Below, one piece after another: positions 32,484 through 44,180 of a stretch of DNA of 50,310 bases. The position numbers were made by a program, and so were the translations under genes. Numbering within the stretch: the stretch's first letter is position 1; each line of letters begins with the position of its first letter. The notes beneath the pieces are model-generated. The model worked only from the letters and a program-made list of their open reading frames with translations. It was not told where the DNA came from and ran no database searches. The DNA is from Cladosporium sp. IMV 00045 (Eukaryota > Ascomycota > Dothideomycetes > Cladosporiales > Cladosporiaceae), in the NCBI GenBank assembly GCA_001931905.2, contig MSJI02000055.1, positions 1 through 50,310 of the forward strand. Direction: 5' to 3'.

Positions 32484-35062
32484 GGCGAATGCTGGTGTCC
32501 CTATGTTTGTCTATGTTTGCTGAGAAGATCTATTCGAAGAAAACAATAGTAAACGAAAGACACCTCACTCCAATACTTCAGCTGAAGGCAAAGTGAAGCG
32601 ACGGAGTTAGAGGAGCCGCAGTGGCATGAAATTGAGGATGCCAAAGGAGGGGACGCGGGTGTTATGTGCTGGCAGACACATGAAATAAATGCCGCCGTCC
32701 TGGCCATTGCCAGCAGGTCTTCTGCACGAAGAATAGTGGCGCACTCGACAGAGCATGCCTGGAGCAAATCTCACCACTGATTTGCGCGCCACCGTCATAT
32801 CGTGGACTCCAATGCACACAAATGCGCGCGGTAAGGAGCCTGGAGCGGACGGTCCGAAGCCACGCTGGACATGTCGATACCACATGTGCGATAGCCACAT
32901 ATCCTCGGTAAGTCGAGGCAGCAGCGCCAATCCACGAGTATGAGGGCAGCGAATTCGATAGAGCAAAGTTGTCCCGGGCACTCTGCAGCCACAGCTGCGC
33001 CTTGACTTTAAGCGATGATATCTGCGTGGCAGCTGAGCTTGAGAAAGTCGCGTGGAGGCCAAGATACATCATCTATATCGCGATGGGGATACTCCCACGT
33101 TCTCGTCTCGCCCAAAGTGGTCAGGATCACAAGCTGAACAGTCCATTGAAGCTCCCCAGGAATGAATGGCCCGTGTGCCTGGTAGAGCAGGGTTGACCCA
33201 GAGTTACGTCGAACCTACCGAGAGCACCTCCTCTTCACGCGCTCCGGGGCGTCTTCCGGCGAGCTTATCTCGCTACGTTGTCGGTAAACAGGCCAGTAGT
33301 TCCGGTATTGTCGAGAGGTTGAAAGGCGCATGAGTTATCCGGGATAATGTGGTAGGCCGAGGCAAGGACGTGTTGACATGACCTGCGTCCGACCAGAACG
33401 ATGACTACTACCATCAGACATCCCTATCGACCGCAATAATGGAGATAGCTGCAAGGGGAGATGGGGTAAACGAGATCAAGCTTCGTGTGAAGAATCTCTT
33501 GAAACTTCAAGCCAGTTGGCGATCTCCGCTCTAAGAACGCCACAATTCCCCAATTCGGTTGATTCGTCTCTATCACAAGCCTGATCGAGCAACAACAATT
33601 GCATGAGGCTTTCCTACCACCTCTCCGTGCCGTGTGCAATGAGACTCCAGCCGTCATGGCAAACCTATCGAACCCTCTTGCTGGAAGCTCATATTTTAGG
33701 GAGCCTGTCAATGTAGAGTCGATCAACCGAGCGGAACGACCGAGGGATGCCAAAACGAATGCAAGGCAATCTATATAAATTGCGCGGGATTCCCAGTATC
33801 ATAACACCGATGATCTGGCCAGCCGCGAATCTATCAGTGGGCTCGTATTCGCTCTCCACCGTATAGACAACCAGGGACATGATTGGGCCAGATTGTGCTA
33901 TCCCAGCAATCACTTCCAAGGAATATACGCTCATCCACGGGGAGTCAAAGCTCCTCCTTCCGTTACTCTACACATGCATTGATTCTGTGCAGTTGCTATT
34001 ATTCAAAGCTTGCAAGGCTCATTGCTTGTGAAACTCTTGGACTGACAAGCTCTCGACCAAGTTGGCTTGCCGATAGAACAGTTTTAACTCTGAGCCTACA
34101 AGTAAGCAAACTCACAGTAACTCTTTGCGTAGCGCCAACGCAATTTTCATCATGATAGTAACGCAGAGGCTGGAAGTCTGATCGTTCCACAGGCGCAGTA
34201 TACTAGGTCCCGCGGCGCGCGTGCTACCCATTGGTGAACATGTGCTTGGAATAGGTACATACTGGTGGCTGCAACTCCGAATAGTGCCATATCGTGGCCA
34301 CCAAACACCATGCCTGAAGCTAACACACGGCACACTCGGTCTCCGATCGCTCCCCTTTCCCAGCCTCACGGCACTCTCACCCAGCATCAAACCACGCCCA
34401 ACGCCACATACCAGAGTTCCATGAAATCAAATCATTCTTGGGGTCCTGAACGATCGAGCGCCCACGTGGCCCATCATGGTAGATTCACATGCTTCACCTT
34501 GCCACAAAGCGCGACGCAACATATCTCGCCCAAAGCCACGGCGTGAAGATCACAGCGTGGTCGCCACGCCAGAGTCCTGACCTGATGAGCAAGGAGATAA
34601 GAGAAAAGTTTAGGAAATCAAGAGCGGGTTCTGTGGATCAAAGCTCCTCTGTGCATTTTGTAACATGAGATTTGTGTGCTCCTTTTTTTTGTGTTGGGTC
34701 ATCCGAGTCATCCCTCCCTTTCCTCCAAAAGATACAACAACCCCCCTCCAAAACACACATGTACCATGACCGGATTTCCGGCCCAAAAATAGGAGGGCCA
34801 TCTGGACACTTGCTCGCTCGAAGCAAATAAAAAAATGGGGGACGGAATCGAAAAGGATCAATAAAGATCCCGTAAGGAAAACGCCGCGCTCCCCGTGCGT
34901 CAGGGCGTCAAAACAGGGCTCGACTCCGAAAATAAGGGAATACGAAAACCAGGGAGAGTGAGAAAAACGCCGGCTCCTTCCGTATGCATCCCATGCCTCG
35001 AGCGAAAAGTTTCACCTTAAAGCATTAGTATTTTCTTGATTGAAAGCCAAATGGCTTGCCTT
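32484..35062. other. Gene-free stretch of 2.6 kb
   Basis: Between the start of the DUF3659 gene and the 3' end of psy2, both on the minus strand. The left side should be the DUF3659 promoter. The right side (34600-35062) is A/T-run rich on the minus strand and likely psy2 3' UTR. Short frames in between lack recognisable domains. Confidence 0.45.
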
Positions 35063-37875
35063 CTAGCCACTTTCTCCTTCCTCGACTTCGTCTGCTTCTT
35101 TACTGCTCTCCTGCTCTGGCTTTGCCTGGGCGCTTTTGATGGCGAATCGGTTTAGGTTGCCTTGATTCCTGGTTTTCAGACTGCCTTTGCGCCTCAGCAT
35201 TTGCGTGCCGCCGCCTCCACTCGTGGGCGAAGCAGCGTCGGGTAGCCCTCCATTGGGCTGATCGCTGATCGCTGTGTCGCCAAGTCTACTGCTGACACTC
35301 GCAGAGCTGTTCCTGCGCTTGACGCCGCTGTTTCCACTCATGAGCTTACCGAGCTCATCGTCGTCGTCATCGTCTTCTCGGCGGCGTTTGGGAGCGGCGG
35401 ATTCTGACGGGGATCGCTGGCCTGGTGAACCATCGACAGCGACAGGCTTACGGTCGCGGCCACGTGTAGGTTCCTGTGGCAAGTCTATTTCCGTCCCCTC
35501 CGTGGCGGCGTCGGCGGACACAGAATCGCTGCTGTTGGTCTTCTTGTCTTTCAAAGGATCAGGGGACGACGCCAGGATGTCCATTGAGTCCTCTTCATCG
35601 TCTGGATAGCTGACGAGCGGTCGTAGCGGACTTGCGCCGTTGGGAAGATTGGCTTTGGCAGCTGTTGGCAAACCGCTTTCATCGTCATCCTCACCATCCA
35701 TGTCATCGTCTCCATTGAAGTAGGCCTCTTCATCCGCGTCGGATTCTCTAAGACCGCTGTAGGGCTGCCCGTTGATCGTGCGCTGAGGGGTGCCTTCCTG
35801 AGTCGTGAACGAATCTTCGCCGTTGGGCTGATAAGGCGTCTGCAGTTGTTCGTATTTCTGGATGAGTTGCTGGAAAGTATTCACATAGGTAATACCGGCC
35901 AGGCGCTCACGGTAGCGATCGACGAGATGCACGATCAATTGCTTGATGTTTTCTCGCTTGATGTACTCGAAGAGCTCCAAGCAAGCCGAGTTCAGCAGGT
36001 TGTCTCGTGGCATAGTCTCATAGACAATGTTGAGTATTGGCTCAAAAAGACAGTGCTGAATCAACTGCCGATTGTGGAACTCATCTTGTAGACCAATGCA
36101 AACGCGGAACCACTTCAGAGCCATGAGCTTCATGTACTTTTGAGGGCAAGCCAGCAGCTGCGCAACACGAGAATGCAGGTTCTCTTGCAGGATGAACAGC
36201 TTGCTCTTGTACGTGTGTTGGCGTACGAAAAAACACAGTACTTCCACAAGATGTGTGTACAAGCTCGTCTCCTGCACCGACAATCCGAGCATGGATGTTT
36301 TGTGCTCGAGATACTTCAGTGGCTGGAAGAGCCTCTTCGCGCTGTCTTCGTAGAAGTTTGAGATGAAAGCGTCCGTCTGCGGAGCAATCGTATTGTGTGG
36401 TCCCGGCCCGCGCTGCTTCTGCACAAATTCGCCATTCTGAGCTCTATTCATCATGTCGAGTTGTGCTTGTGTCGTGCTGGGATCCAGGAGAATCTTGATC
36501 GCGTCTGCCATCTGGCTCTTGACTCCAAGGTCGACCTCGACGAGAAGGAGCTCGATGAGCGTGTCTGTAAGTGGCGTGGTCTTCTCCTTGATGGCATTGA
36601 AGATCTGCATCCGTACCATGTGCGGGTCGTGGTCGATCAAAGACACCAGAATATCTGTTCCGGCTACTCGCACCGATGCATCGTGATGCCTCAAAGCATA
36701 CATCACAACTGCAAACAGTCCGAATTGAATGAAGTTGTTGTACAAGTGCGCTCTGGATTGCGCCTGAATATTCTTAGACACTGCGCAGCAGTTCTGGATG
36801 AACTGCACCGCTTCCTTCTTTCTGGCGGCGTCTTGCTCATCTGGGTTGAAAATGGAGAAAAGCTCACGGAGGAACTTGTCATTTGACTGAAGAAAGTTGA
36901 CAATGTCGACTTGGTGGAAGAATATGAGTGAGTTAAGCACAGAAAAAGTAGGGTCGTCCAGGATACGTGCAAGCACGACGTCCTTGAGGTAGAGAAGTCG
37001 GTATGTGTAGTGAATCTTTTTGCGAATGTCGTCGTTTTCAATCTTGACAACCTGTTTGAATTTGGAAGAATCGGAGAGGTATTGCCGATGGTTTGCGCGA
37101 TGCGATGGGAAATCGGGGTCATCTGTCAGATTGTCAGTGAGTGCGTATTCTCCGTAATTTCGTTCACCTTCTTACATTCGAGTGCACCAACAACGCCCAT
37201 GACCGCCTCGTCCGTGACCACGAACTCGATGATCGAAGTATCGTTCAGAAGTATCAGATGCTTCATAATCGTGCACAGCCGGTGCAAATCAGGCAATGAC
37301 TCCAGATCCTCTGCCATTCCTACCAGAGGTGCAAGCTTCAGGATATACTGCTGCTCGGGACTCATGATAAACTTAATCACTGCGTCGCGACCAGCCGGCG
37401 TCTGCGAAGCTGCGCGCATGGTGTTCTCAATCTCGTCCAATTTGCCCAACTGGGGATCCGGAAGACTCAGTGGGTGTATGGAATCAAGCAAATCATCCGA
37501 GAGCCCATCGTCCGGTGCAAGCGCAGCCAAGCGCGTCTGTATCTCCGACACGAATTCCCATATCGACGAACAGCCCTCGGCCTCTTGGAAACTCAGCGCC
37601 ATGTCCACGCCATTTGTCTCGGTCCACACAATCAGCGTCTCCTGTTGCTTCTGATATCCATCGTCCTTGGTGATGCGCGTCTCCAGAAGCGCGCGCTCGG
37701 GTTCGTCTTCGCTCACCACGACGATGTGCGCCTCTGGGTTGTCGGGCGAGGCATTGGGTCCAGTCAAGAGGCGGCCAGAGCAAAATCCTGTGCCGCGATC
37801 ATACCAGTCGTTGTTCTTCAGCTCGTAGACCTTGACGCGCTTGCGCTCGCTGGCCGGCGGAGCGGCGAGAGCCAT
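35063..37875 (-). CDS. PSY2: Serine/threonine-protein phosphatase 4 regulatory subunit 3 (Psy2/SMEK)
   Basis: Exons 37875-37176 and 37122-35063 (53-nt intron, phase 1) give 919 residues. Splicing creates ALEYDPDFPSHRANHRQYL, a hallmark of the family. Residues ~12-115 are the EVH1/PH-like domain (KRVKVYELKNNDWYDRGTGFC...). Then comes the SMK-1 domain (LPDLHRLCTIMKHLILLNDTSIIEFVV, KIHYTYRLLYLKDVVLARILDD, FSVLNSLIFFHQVDIVNFL), and armadillo/HEAT-like helices run to about residue 620. The C-terminal third is acidic and disordered, with a bipartite-type basic site (APKRRR) next to an Asp run. With Pph3 and Psy4 homologues it targets PP4 to substrates such as phosphorylated histone H2A and checkpoint proteins in the nucleus (family knowledge). 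Residue count fits fungal members. Confidence 0.95.
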
Positions 37876-38886
37876 CGCCGGCGCGTAAGACGCTGCGCAA
37901 TCGCGGGCTGTCGGTCAGAGAGGCCGAGCAGCTGCCGCGCGCGCAAAAGGCTTCCCCTAGGTAGGCGACGCGTTTCTCTTGTGGAATAATACAGCGGTGA
38001 TGCGCAAACTCCTGCTCGCTGCAGTCGAGTGAGGTTACCGGGCAGAGTCGGGGTGCCGGCGCAAGCGGTGCGACGGCGGGAGAGAGACGGGCGCAAGCAG
38101 GTGGTGTGCGTGCGCGTCAAGTAGAGCGGCAGCGGCGCGCGCGTGACTGTACAGAGCGGATATGAGGTGAGTGATGGGAGAGTATAGTAGTATTCTTTCT
38201 GGTGATGTTGCAAATCAAAGTGACGCCATGCACCAGGGCGAGAGCCGTTGGCCGTCGCGTGTGGTAGGCTGCGAGAAGGTCTCGGCGGCGGCCCTTGATC
38301 TGACGTTCTACCTTTGACTTCGGCTTCGATGGGGCGTGCGGACGATCCTGAAGCGCTCGGACGGGCTTGTATCTGCGCGCTAGGAGGATTAGGCTTTTGC
38401 AACTCACATCTACTACCCTGCGGACGGGATGTGAAGATGTGGGTGATGTTAATGAGACAAGCAGTATTGCTTCGGCGCTTTGGGATTGAGAGATCGCAGG
38501 GTTTGCGCTCGAAGCGCCTGCGTAGTACGCCCGACGTCATTCACGACCTGCTATTTTGGGGAAAGCGTGCATACGCCGCTCACGTGACGGAGGTTAAGTG
38601 AAAAAAGAAGTGCATTACAGTCTGGGGCCACGAGTACCAGTAAGAAAGTATGAATCGATGCCTATCGATTGTACTACTTGATAACAGAGGACCCCATAGC
38701 ATTCATTTCCAATCTCAAGATACTTGCATCCCAATTGCACACCGTGTTCATATTCCAAAGCAGTCTCTCCAACCAAAATGTGTCGCCCGAAAAATTTCAA
38801 CGCCATGCGATGTAAGAGGGATAGTCTGTGTATATTTTGCCAGCCTGTGCCTTGTTGTTCTCTCATGATTGACTGATCATTGCGTT
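37876..38886. other. Intergenic region upstream of psy2
   Basis: GC-rich psy2 promoter (37876-38320) followed by sequence up to the 3' end of the 2EXR gene. The long frames that overlap here on both strands are GC-driven and show no domain. No gene supported. Confidence 0.5.
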
Positions 38887-40053
38887 TCACCATCTCACCC
38901 CCGAGTCTCCCACTTCTGACACTTCACGTTCAGTGTCATCGTACTGCGTGCCGGAATACTCGTATTCCCCAAACTTGTCCGAGTTTGCCTCGATGATCGT
39001 CCAGCCCATCTCATCCGCAAGGTATGTGCACTGCTCCCGTACTATGTACTGCGGATCAAAAGGGTCGAATTCCCGTGTGTCGAGTAGCACCAGAGAAATC
39101 TTGACGTCTGAGCGGGCCTTCGAGAGATACTTTAGTAGACACAGGTGCCTATTGGTAACCTTGTTCTCGAAAAGCTTGAACGTTCTCGGAATCACCAGAT
39201 TGTACTCTTTGAGCGAACCGTTATTGCCGGTAATTGTGCGGTCGACGGGGAATTTGCCTGCGAGATGTCCCTGTTGATGCAGACCTTTGCGCATGATCCA
39301 GTAGTCGAAGTTTGACTTGCCAGTCTTGGAATAATCCGCTCGGTGATCCTTGAATTCTTCGAAGTCGCCCTCGATGGGGGCGTGCTCGGTGATTTTCGCA
39401 AGCCGCAGAGTGTTGGCTTTCCCAATCGTCTTGCAAAAGGCTCGGAGGATGTCATGGCCGCAGATTGCAGTGAAGCGAAACTCGTTCTGACCGTAGAAGA
39501 AAGAGGATGCCTCTCTGTTCACTTGCTTGTTGACGCGCAGCAGCCGCAGAGCCGGCTTGATCTTCGACCCGTACGCGCGATAATGTGCGGCACGTCTAAG
39601 ATGATCATCGGAAGGGAACACGGTCTTCGTAGCAAGCTCAATACTGCCGAAGTTGAGCGAGTACATGTAGATCTTGTTGCGGATCTCGGCCGGAAGATCA
39701 AGGAAAGAGAGGGTTTGCCGTTGGGCAGCATCGGCGCGTGTGTGTTTACGCTCTCCGAATAGCCGAGAGAACCGACGGTAAGGATACAGAGCGGTGGCAT
39801 CCCAGTCGTGGTAAGTTACTGTACGTTGAACAAGATCAAGGTGGACAGAAGCCCAGACTCGCTTCCCGGTGTACAAAGCGCTTGACTGCGACTGACGGGA
39901 CTTGTTCTCCTGTTTGTCCGATGCGCTTCTTTCGGACATTGTCGTAGGAGGGTTGATGGCCATGAGGCGTTTGATAGGACCGACCATGGGCGATCCCTGA
40001 GGGTACTCGGCGATAGCCGAGTCCATCTTTGCACTGGGTGCGACACAGTCCAT
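38887..40053 (-). CDS. 2EXR-domain protein (F-box-like), function unknown
   Basis: Single exon, 388 residues. The disordered first ~110 residues are followed by FLDLPAEIRNKIYMYSLNFG (about residues 117-136), an F-box-like opening typical of the 2EXR group expanded in Dothideomycetes. It continues with ALRLLRVNKQVNREASSFFYGQNEFRF, the second conserved block. The C-terminal half (LRLAKITEHAP..., DVKISLVLLDTREFDPFD) is like other members that lack leucine-rich repeats. The role is unknown; substrate recruitment to an SCF ubiquitin ligase is sometimes proposed for such proteins but is not shown here. The ATG at 40053 is first in frame, with others at residues 10 and 23. A TATA-like tatataaatatt lies around 40207-40218, about 155 bp upstream. 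Confidence 0.78.
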   Translation of the reverse strand: MDCVAPSAKMDSAIAEYPQGSPMVGPIKRLMAINPPTTMSERSASDKQENKSRQSQSSALYTGKRVWASVHLDLVQRTVTYHDWDATALYPYRRFSRLFGERKHTRADAAQRQTLSFLDLPAEIRNKIYMYSLNFGSIELATKTVFPSDDHLRRAAHYRAYGSKIKPALRLLRVNKQVNREASSFFYGQNEFRFTAICGHDILRAFCKTIGKANTLRLAKITEHAPIEGDFEEFKDHRADYSKTGKSNFDYWIMRKGLHQQGHLAGKFPVDRTITGNNGSLKEYNLVIPRTFKLFENKVTNRHLCLLKYLSKARSDVKISLVLLDTREFDPFDPQYIVREQCTYLADEMGWTIIEANSDKFGEYEYSGTQYDDTEREVSEVGDSGVRW

Positions 40054-41442
40054 CGTTGGTATCGAAGGGTCCTTGTCGATGATTACCAGAAAGTCGAGTT
40101 ATAGCAACGATGATAATGGCGACGATGCTTGAAGATGGCTTTATAGAACAGGATGAAGCTCAGAAGGATGCGACTTGGTGGTCGTTGTTGGTAGGTGGAA
40201 AGAAGATATATAAATATTGGTCAATATAGAAGAATCGTATGAAGGGAGTGACTGCATCATAGTGCAAAACTAGTGTCGTAATATACAGCAGTAACTGGCC
40301 ATGCAATAAGGTTCGACGTCAGCAACAGACAAAGGACCAGTCACCGCTGCGTAGATTCAAAGCAGCTTCACCAACGGGTACGGTGAGTGGTTGAATACAT
40401 TGTAAGCCGATCCATCTTATCCAGACAGTGGTCTCGGTATGTCGTGGGTTGCATGTCACTGCGAATTAATGATCTTTTGGTAATTCAAATCTTGAAAAAG
40501 TGAAGGGTCGACGCCAGGCTGCTGAGCTTTCACTTTTAAGTATACGACATGAACAAAGGCGATGTACATGTGGAGCGGAGTTTGTCAAGCTTGTCTCGTT
40601 GTTAAAGATCTTGTGTTCTCATGTCCGTGGCACTTGGTTGAGACAAACGTGATCAGGGCCAGAGTTTGGCGAATGTCTGACAAACCAGATAAAGGAGTGC
40701 TCTGCAGGAGACCGAGCGCCAATGGTAGAGCCAACCCACCCTTTGGTGCGAAGAGCTCTGGCGACTCATTGCGACAGGCAGACCAATAGGAGGAGGTATT
40801 CATCGCCCGGCACAAGTATATGGCTGATATTCGTACCAGAGGACATGCCTGGAGCCAGGATGGTCGGAGTCTTCGCGGCCTGCGAGGAGATATCAAGAGG
40901 GCTTAGATCAGTGGACCTACATGAAGCGTTGAAATCTTGACATAGCAGATGCTGCGAATGATCAGTGATGACGACCATCCTATTTCCAAGGATTTTGACA
41001 TTGTGCGACAAGTTGTTGGGCAAACGGTAACGGATTGTTGGCCATGGAAGATGGACGGTAATGCTGCATCGGTATTGAGCCGAATGCCTGCGAAAGAGGC
41101 ATCCGGATCGAGAGAAGCGCAATTGATGCTGATAGATACATCCTTTCGATGATGAGAAGCATTTCCGAGAAGAGGCAGATCAATAATAAGTATTGTACAG
41201 TTCCAGCATGTTTCGGAAAGTGAAGTTCAACCCATCAACGGCTTTCCCTGCCAAGCTCGAGTCTTCAAGGAGGAGCAGCGCGCGCGTTCACGTCCAAGTT
41301 CACGCGCAAGCTTTCAATCTGCTGATGCGAATACACAAACCTCCCAACCCATCCACAACTTCAAAATAAACACGCCCCGAGCATACGTTAGGAGACCCCT
41401 TAATCAACGCTATCCGCGCGCATCCAATCTCCTCTGCGCACA
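40054..41442. other. Divergent intergenic region
   Basis: About 1.4 kb separating the 2EXR gene (minus) and the centrin gene (plus); it should hold both promoters. I see a TATA-like stretch near 40207-40218 and no further gene or repeat. Confidence 0.5.
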
Positions 41443-42237
41443 ATGGCAACATCGCAAAATCACCCAGCCTTCCCCTCGCGGACCTACAACACGAACCTAT
41501 CCACGCGCCAAAACCCACCCTACACGAGCACAACACCCTACGGCGGCACAACAACACCCTTCGCCGCGCCGCAAACACAAACCCAGCAACAAGCGCAACA
41601 GCAACAACAGCAAGCGCAACAACAAACGCACCAACAGCGCGAAGCCGCCCGCCTCGAAGCGCAGCGACAAGAACGGCTCGAACGGGAGCGCCGCGAAGCC
41701 TCCGCCGCGCAACTCTTAGAATCGCTGAGCGAGGAGCAGCGGGAAGAGATCAATGAAGCCTTCAGCCTGTTCGACCTGGACAAGGACGGACACATCGACT
41801 ACCACGAGTTGAAAGTCGCGCTCAAAGCGCTGGGGTTCGACCTGCCCAAGACGGAGATTCTGCAGATGCTGCAGGCGCACGGGATACCGGCGTCGCAGAT
41901 ACACGGGAACGGGAAAGCGGCTGGCGGTGGTGCGGTGGGAGAGGGAGCGTCGTTCTTGGGACCCGGGAGGCTGTTGTTGCCGCATGTGGCTTTTGTGAAC
42001 ATCGCGGCGGGGAGGATTAGTGCGAGGGATCCGAGGGAGGAGATTCTACGGGCGTTCGAGCTGTTTGATGCTGAGGGCAAGGGGAGGATAGAGCTGGAGG
42101 ATTTGAGGCGGGTTGCGAGAGAATTGGGAGAGGGTTTGCAAGATGACGAGCTTGTGGCCATGATTGAGGAATTTGATGTGAGAGGGGAAGGAGGAATTGA
42201 TAGAGATGCCTTCTTGGGTATCTGTCTGGGAACGTGA
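41443..42237 (+). CDS. Centrin-like EF-hand protein (Cdc31 family)
   Basis: Single exon, 264 residues. A Gln/Thr-rich N-terminus (residues ~25-85, CAG/CAA-rich) leads into [39 protein letters not shown], the classic first EF-hand of centrins. Loop D111-x-D113-x-D115-G-x-I-D119-x2-E122 is intact. EF-hand 2 is disrupted by a Gly-rich insertion (about residues 150-180). EF-hand 3 (D209[11 protein letters not shown]) keeps a fair shape; loop 4 (D245[11 protein letters not shown]256) lacks the final Glu, so Ca2+ binding there is doubtful. Length exceeds the usual ~170-190 residues because of the N-terminal extension and insertion. Cdc31/centrin acts at the spindle pole body half-bridge, in mRNA export (TREX-2) and in DNA repair; which of these applies is inference. 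Confidence 0.88.
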   Translation: MATSQNHPAFPSRTYNTNLSTRQNPPYTSTTPYGGTTTPFAAPQTQTQQQAQQQQQQAQQQTHQQREAARLEAQRQERLERERREASAAQLLESLSEEQREEINEAFSLFDLDKDGHIDYHELKVALKALGFDLPKTEILQMLQAHGIPASQIHGNGKAAGGGAVGEGASFLGPGRLLLPHVAFVNIAAGRISARDPREEILRAFELFDAEGKGRIELEDLRRVARELGEGLQDDELVAMIEEFDVRGEGGIDRDAFLGICLGT

Positions 42238-42502
42238 TAGGGGAATTGGGATACCACAGTACGAGGTTGAGCGATCGTCATGGTTTGAGTTCACGTTTGG
42301 ATACAGCGTCAGCGCTTGGATGGTCCGCGTGATTATAATGGTCACGGAAGGGGTGGTAGAAGAGATTCATGGGGAACATTGGTTTTAGGAATGACATTCA
42401 ATTGACGAAAACTAATTACTTCAATCGCATGGCTTGTTCAGCTTTTGTAGCGATTGGGCATCTTTTGAGAATGCACTCATACCATTGGGTTATCTGGTGT
42501 TA

Positions 42503-42612
42503 CTCGTCAGCAATTGTGCTTGATGTCAATGAAAGTCCCAAATCAAGAAATGCGCAGCGAGAGTAGAATTTCAGAATACGGGCCCGGTCAGGGGCCATTC
42601 TCATCAAAGCAG
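42503..42612 (-). ncRNA. Candidate box C/D snoRNA 7
   Basis: C-box TTGATGA at 42601-42607, D-box CTGA at 42507-42510, and a further CTGA near 42588 that could be D'. It lies in intron 42702-42494, whose donor is a perfect GTAAGT. Confidence 0.45.
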
Positions 42613-42827
42613 AGCTATGTCGACCGTCGTGAGATTGTTTAAAAATCATCCTTGTACTCTCGCTGTTGATTCGTTGAGTTTTGGGCCAGACTTGAAACTT
42701 ACCTTGAAATGTCAGATTGACATGTGTCGATCGTCAAGGATGCTGCTGTTGAATGGCGTTGCCGTCTTACTAGATCTTTGTCAGTCCATGCTCGATGAAA
42801 GCTGACAGTATAAACGGTTGGATGACA

Positions 42828-42920
42828 GCGAATCAGTTAAAACACTTTTCGTCTGCGCCAACGGTCAAGGAGGCTTGGACATATGCTTGTCTTTGGTGTA
42901 TGGTTGGATCATCATGAAAG
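42828..42920 (-). ncRNA. Candidate box C/D snoRNA 6
   Basis: C-box ATGATGA at 42909-42915 and D-box CTGA at 42833-42836, within intron 42945-42802. Length and position are typical. Confidence 0.45.
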
Positions 42921-43069
42921 AGTATGTGAGAAGAGGTTGACGTACCCATTGACCTCAAAGTCGAGTGGAGGAGACCATCAGCGATCAGTTGTAGACCTGT
43001 CTTGAAGAGTTGTTAGCCTTGAGTCTTTCATGAGACGTGAATGTGTTCGTGAAAGTGTTGGTCAAAACC

Positions 43070-43156
43070 AATTTCAGTTAAGGCATGAATGGTATAAATA
43101 AAAGTTTTGTCTGCATCGGCAAGACCGAATGAGACTCGTCATCAAGTATTCATCAG
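43070..43156 (-). ncRNA. Candidate box C/D snoRNA 5
   Basis: Two possible C-boxes (CTGATGA at 43150-43156 and TTGATGA at 43139-43145) and a D-box CTGA at 43074-43077, inside intron 43195-42997. Confidence 0.45.
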
Positions 43157-43261
43157 ATGGCGACAGGAGAAAGAGGAGAGATTTCCGGAACGTACCAATA
43201 CTGACGGAAGCCAGGTATTTTATTAGACGCGAATAGCCACATCACATTTAATTCACTGAAA

Positions 43262-43312
43262 GGCGAGTCAGCAAGCTGCTTGGATGCCTTTGTTGACAAT
43301 CATCAAGGATGA
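43262..43312 (-). ncRNA. Candidate box C/D snoRNA 4 (short, or 5' half of a longer one)
   Basis: C-box TTGATGA at 43300-43306 and CTGA at 43268-43271. The spacing is short for a full snoRNA, so this CTGA may be a D' box with further boxes downstream (GTGATGT near 43245). Confidence 0.3.
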
Positions 43313-43321
43313 AATCCATTA

Positions 43322-43415
43322 AAGGATCAGTGGACAAGGTTTTCTAGGCCTGTCACAAAATGGCGTCTCTGCTCATGAAATTGATTCGGAGCCCAGTGCC
43401 GTTTCATCATAAAAG
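43322..43415 (-). ncRNA. Candidate box C/D snoRNA 3
   Basis: C-box ATGATGA at 43404-43410 and D-box CTGA at 43327-43330, about 75 nt apart, inside the intron that begins at 43446. Confidence 0.45.
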
Positions 43416-43797
43416 GACGAGGTGATGGCGAAAAGATGAGACGAACCTGATGGTGTTGTGTTGTTGGCGGGTTATCGGACGTGAGTTAGGAACAGTGGTT
43501 GAACATCCAGAAAATTTCGTCATGTCCGATAGGACCATGTCCTACATTATGCGCCCACAGCCATGTTGTATGAATGTGTGCGACACAGCGACGCAGCTTG
43601 CGAGCATTCGGAGGTGTGTTGAACATATCCAAGATCTCCCCAGCGCGATTGGTGAAAGCCTTCTCCCTGAAGTGGCTGGCGATGCGTATCATGTCCCGAA
43701 CGAAGTTGGGGTGCAATAGAATATTCACAAGCCTTCAGAAGCTGTTAGCTAGTGTCCAAGCAGATCTCACAGTAGATGCAAGGTGAGCGTTCAAGTG

Positions 43798-43900
43798 TAA
43801 ATCAGTATAGCCTAATATCGCCAGCGACGTGAGTAAACGTCTCGGCCGGTAATTCCATTGTATAGCGTATTTATAGTCCAAATATTCATCATCACTTGAC
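43798..43900 (-). ncRNA. Candidate box C/D snoRNA 2 with 18S-complementary guide
   Basis: C-box GTGATGA at 43889-43895 and D-box CTGA at 43802-43805, inside intron 43932-43742. Between them the minus strand reads TGGAATTACCG (43857-43847), an exact 11-nt complement of the universally conserved 18S rRNA segment CGGTAATTCCA (530 loop). A clear D' box next to it is not obvious, so the modified nucleotide cannot be stated. Confidence 0.5.
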
Positions 43901-44112
43901 GTCGGGGAAGAAAAAAAGTAGTGAGTACTAACCTGAATAGAGGCTGCCTATCAAGCCTTGCGATCATGCAAAGCCGATGGGCGTGCGCGGGTAGCGCAGG
44001 ACATAGGTGGTGGGAAGCTGCTGTACTGTGTTGATTGTCAGCCACTGGCTCTGTAAATAGGAGCATAAAGTGTGTGTGGAGAGATCTTCAATATCAGACT
44101 GACGTGCAAGTT

Positions 44113-44180
44113 GCGTTTCAGTCCTCCGAAGAGGTCAAAGACTCTAGTTTGATTGCGGTTGTTTGTGTTTTTCATCTCCA
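44113..44180 (-). ncRNA. Candidate box C/D snoRNA 1 (weak)
   Basis: C-box variant GAGATGA near 44171-44177 (one mismatch from RTGATGA) and D-box CTGA at 44118-44121, inside the first intron. The weakest of the set. Confidence 0.25.

Noticed and set aside
36395..36886. 163-codon plus-strand frame
   Set aside because: Antisense to the second exon of psy2.
37818..38540. 240-codon minus-strand frame upstream of psy2
   Set aside because: Overlaps the psy2 start and its GC-rich promoter; Arg/Thr/Pro-rich with no domain.
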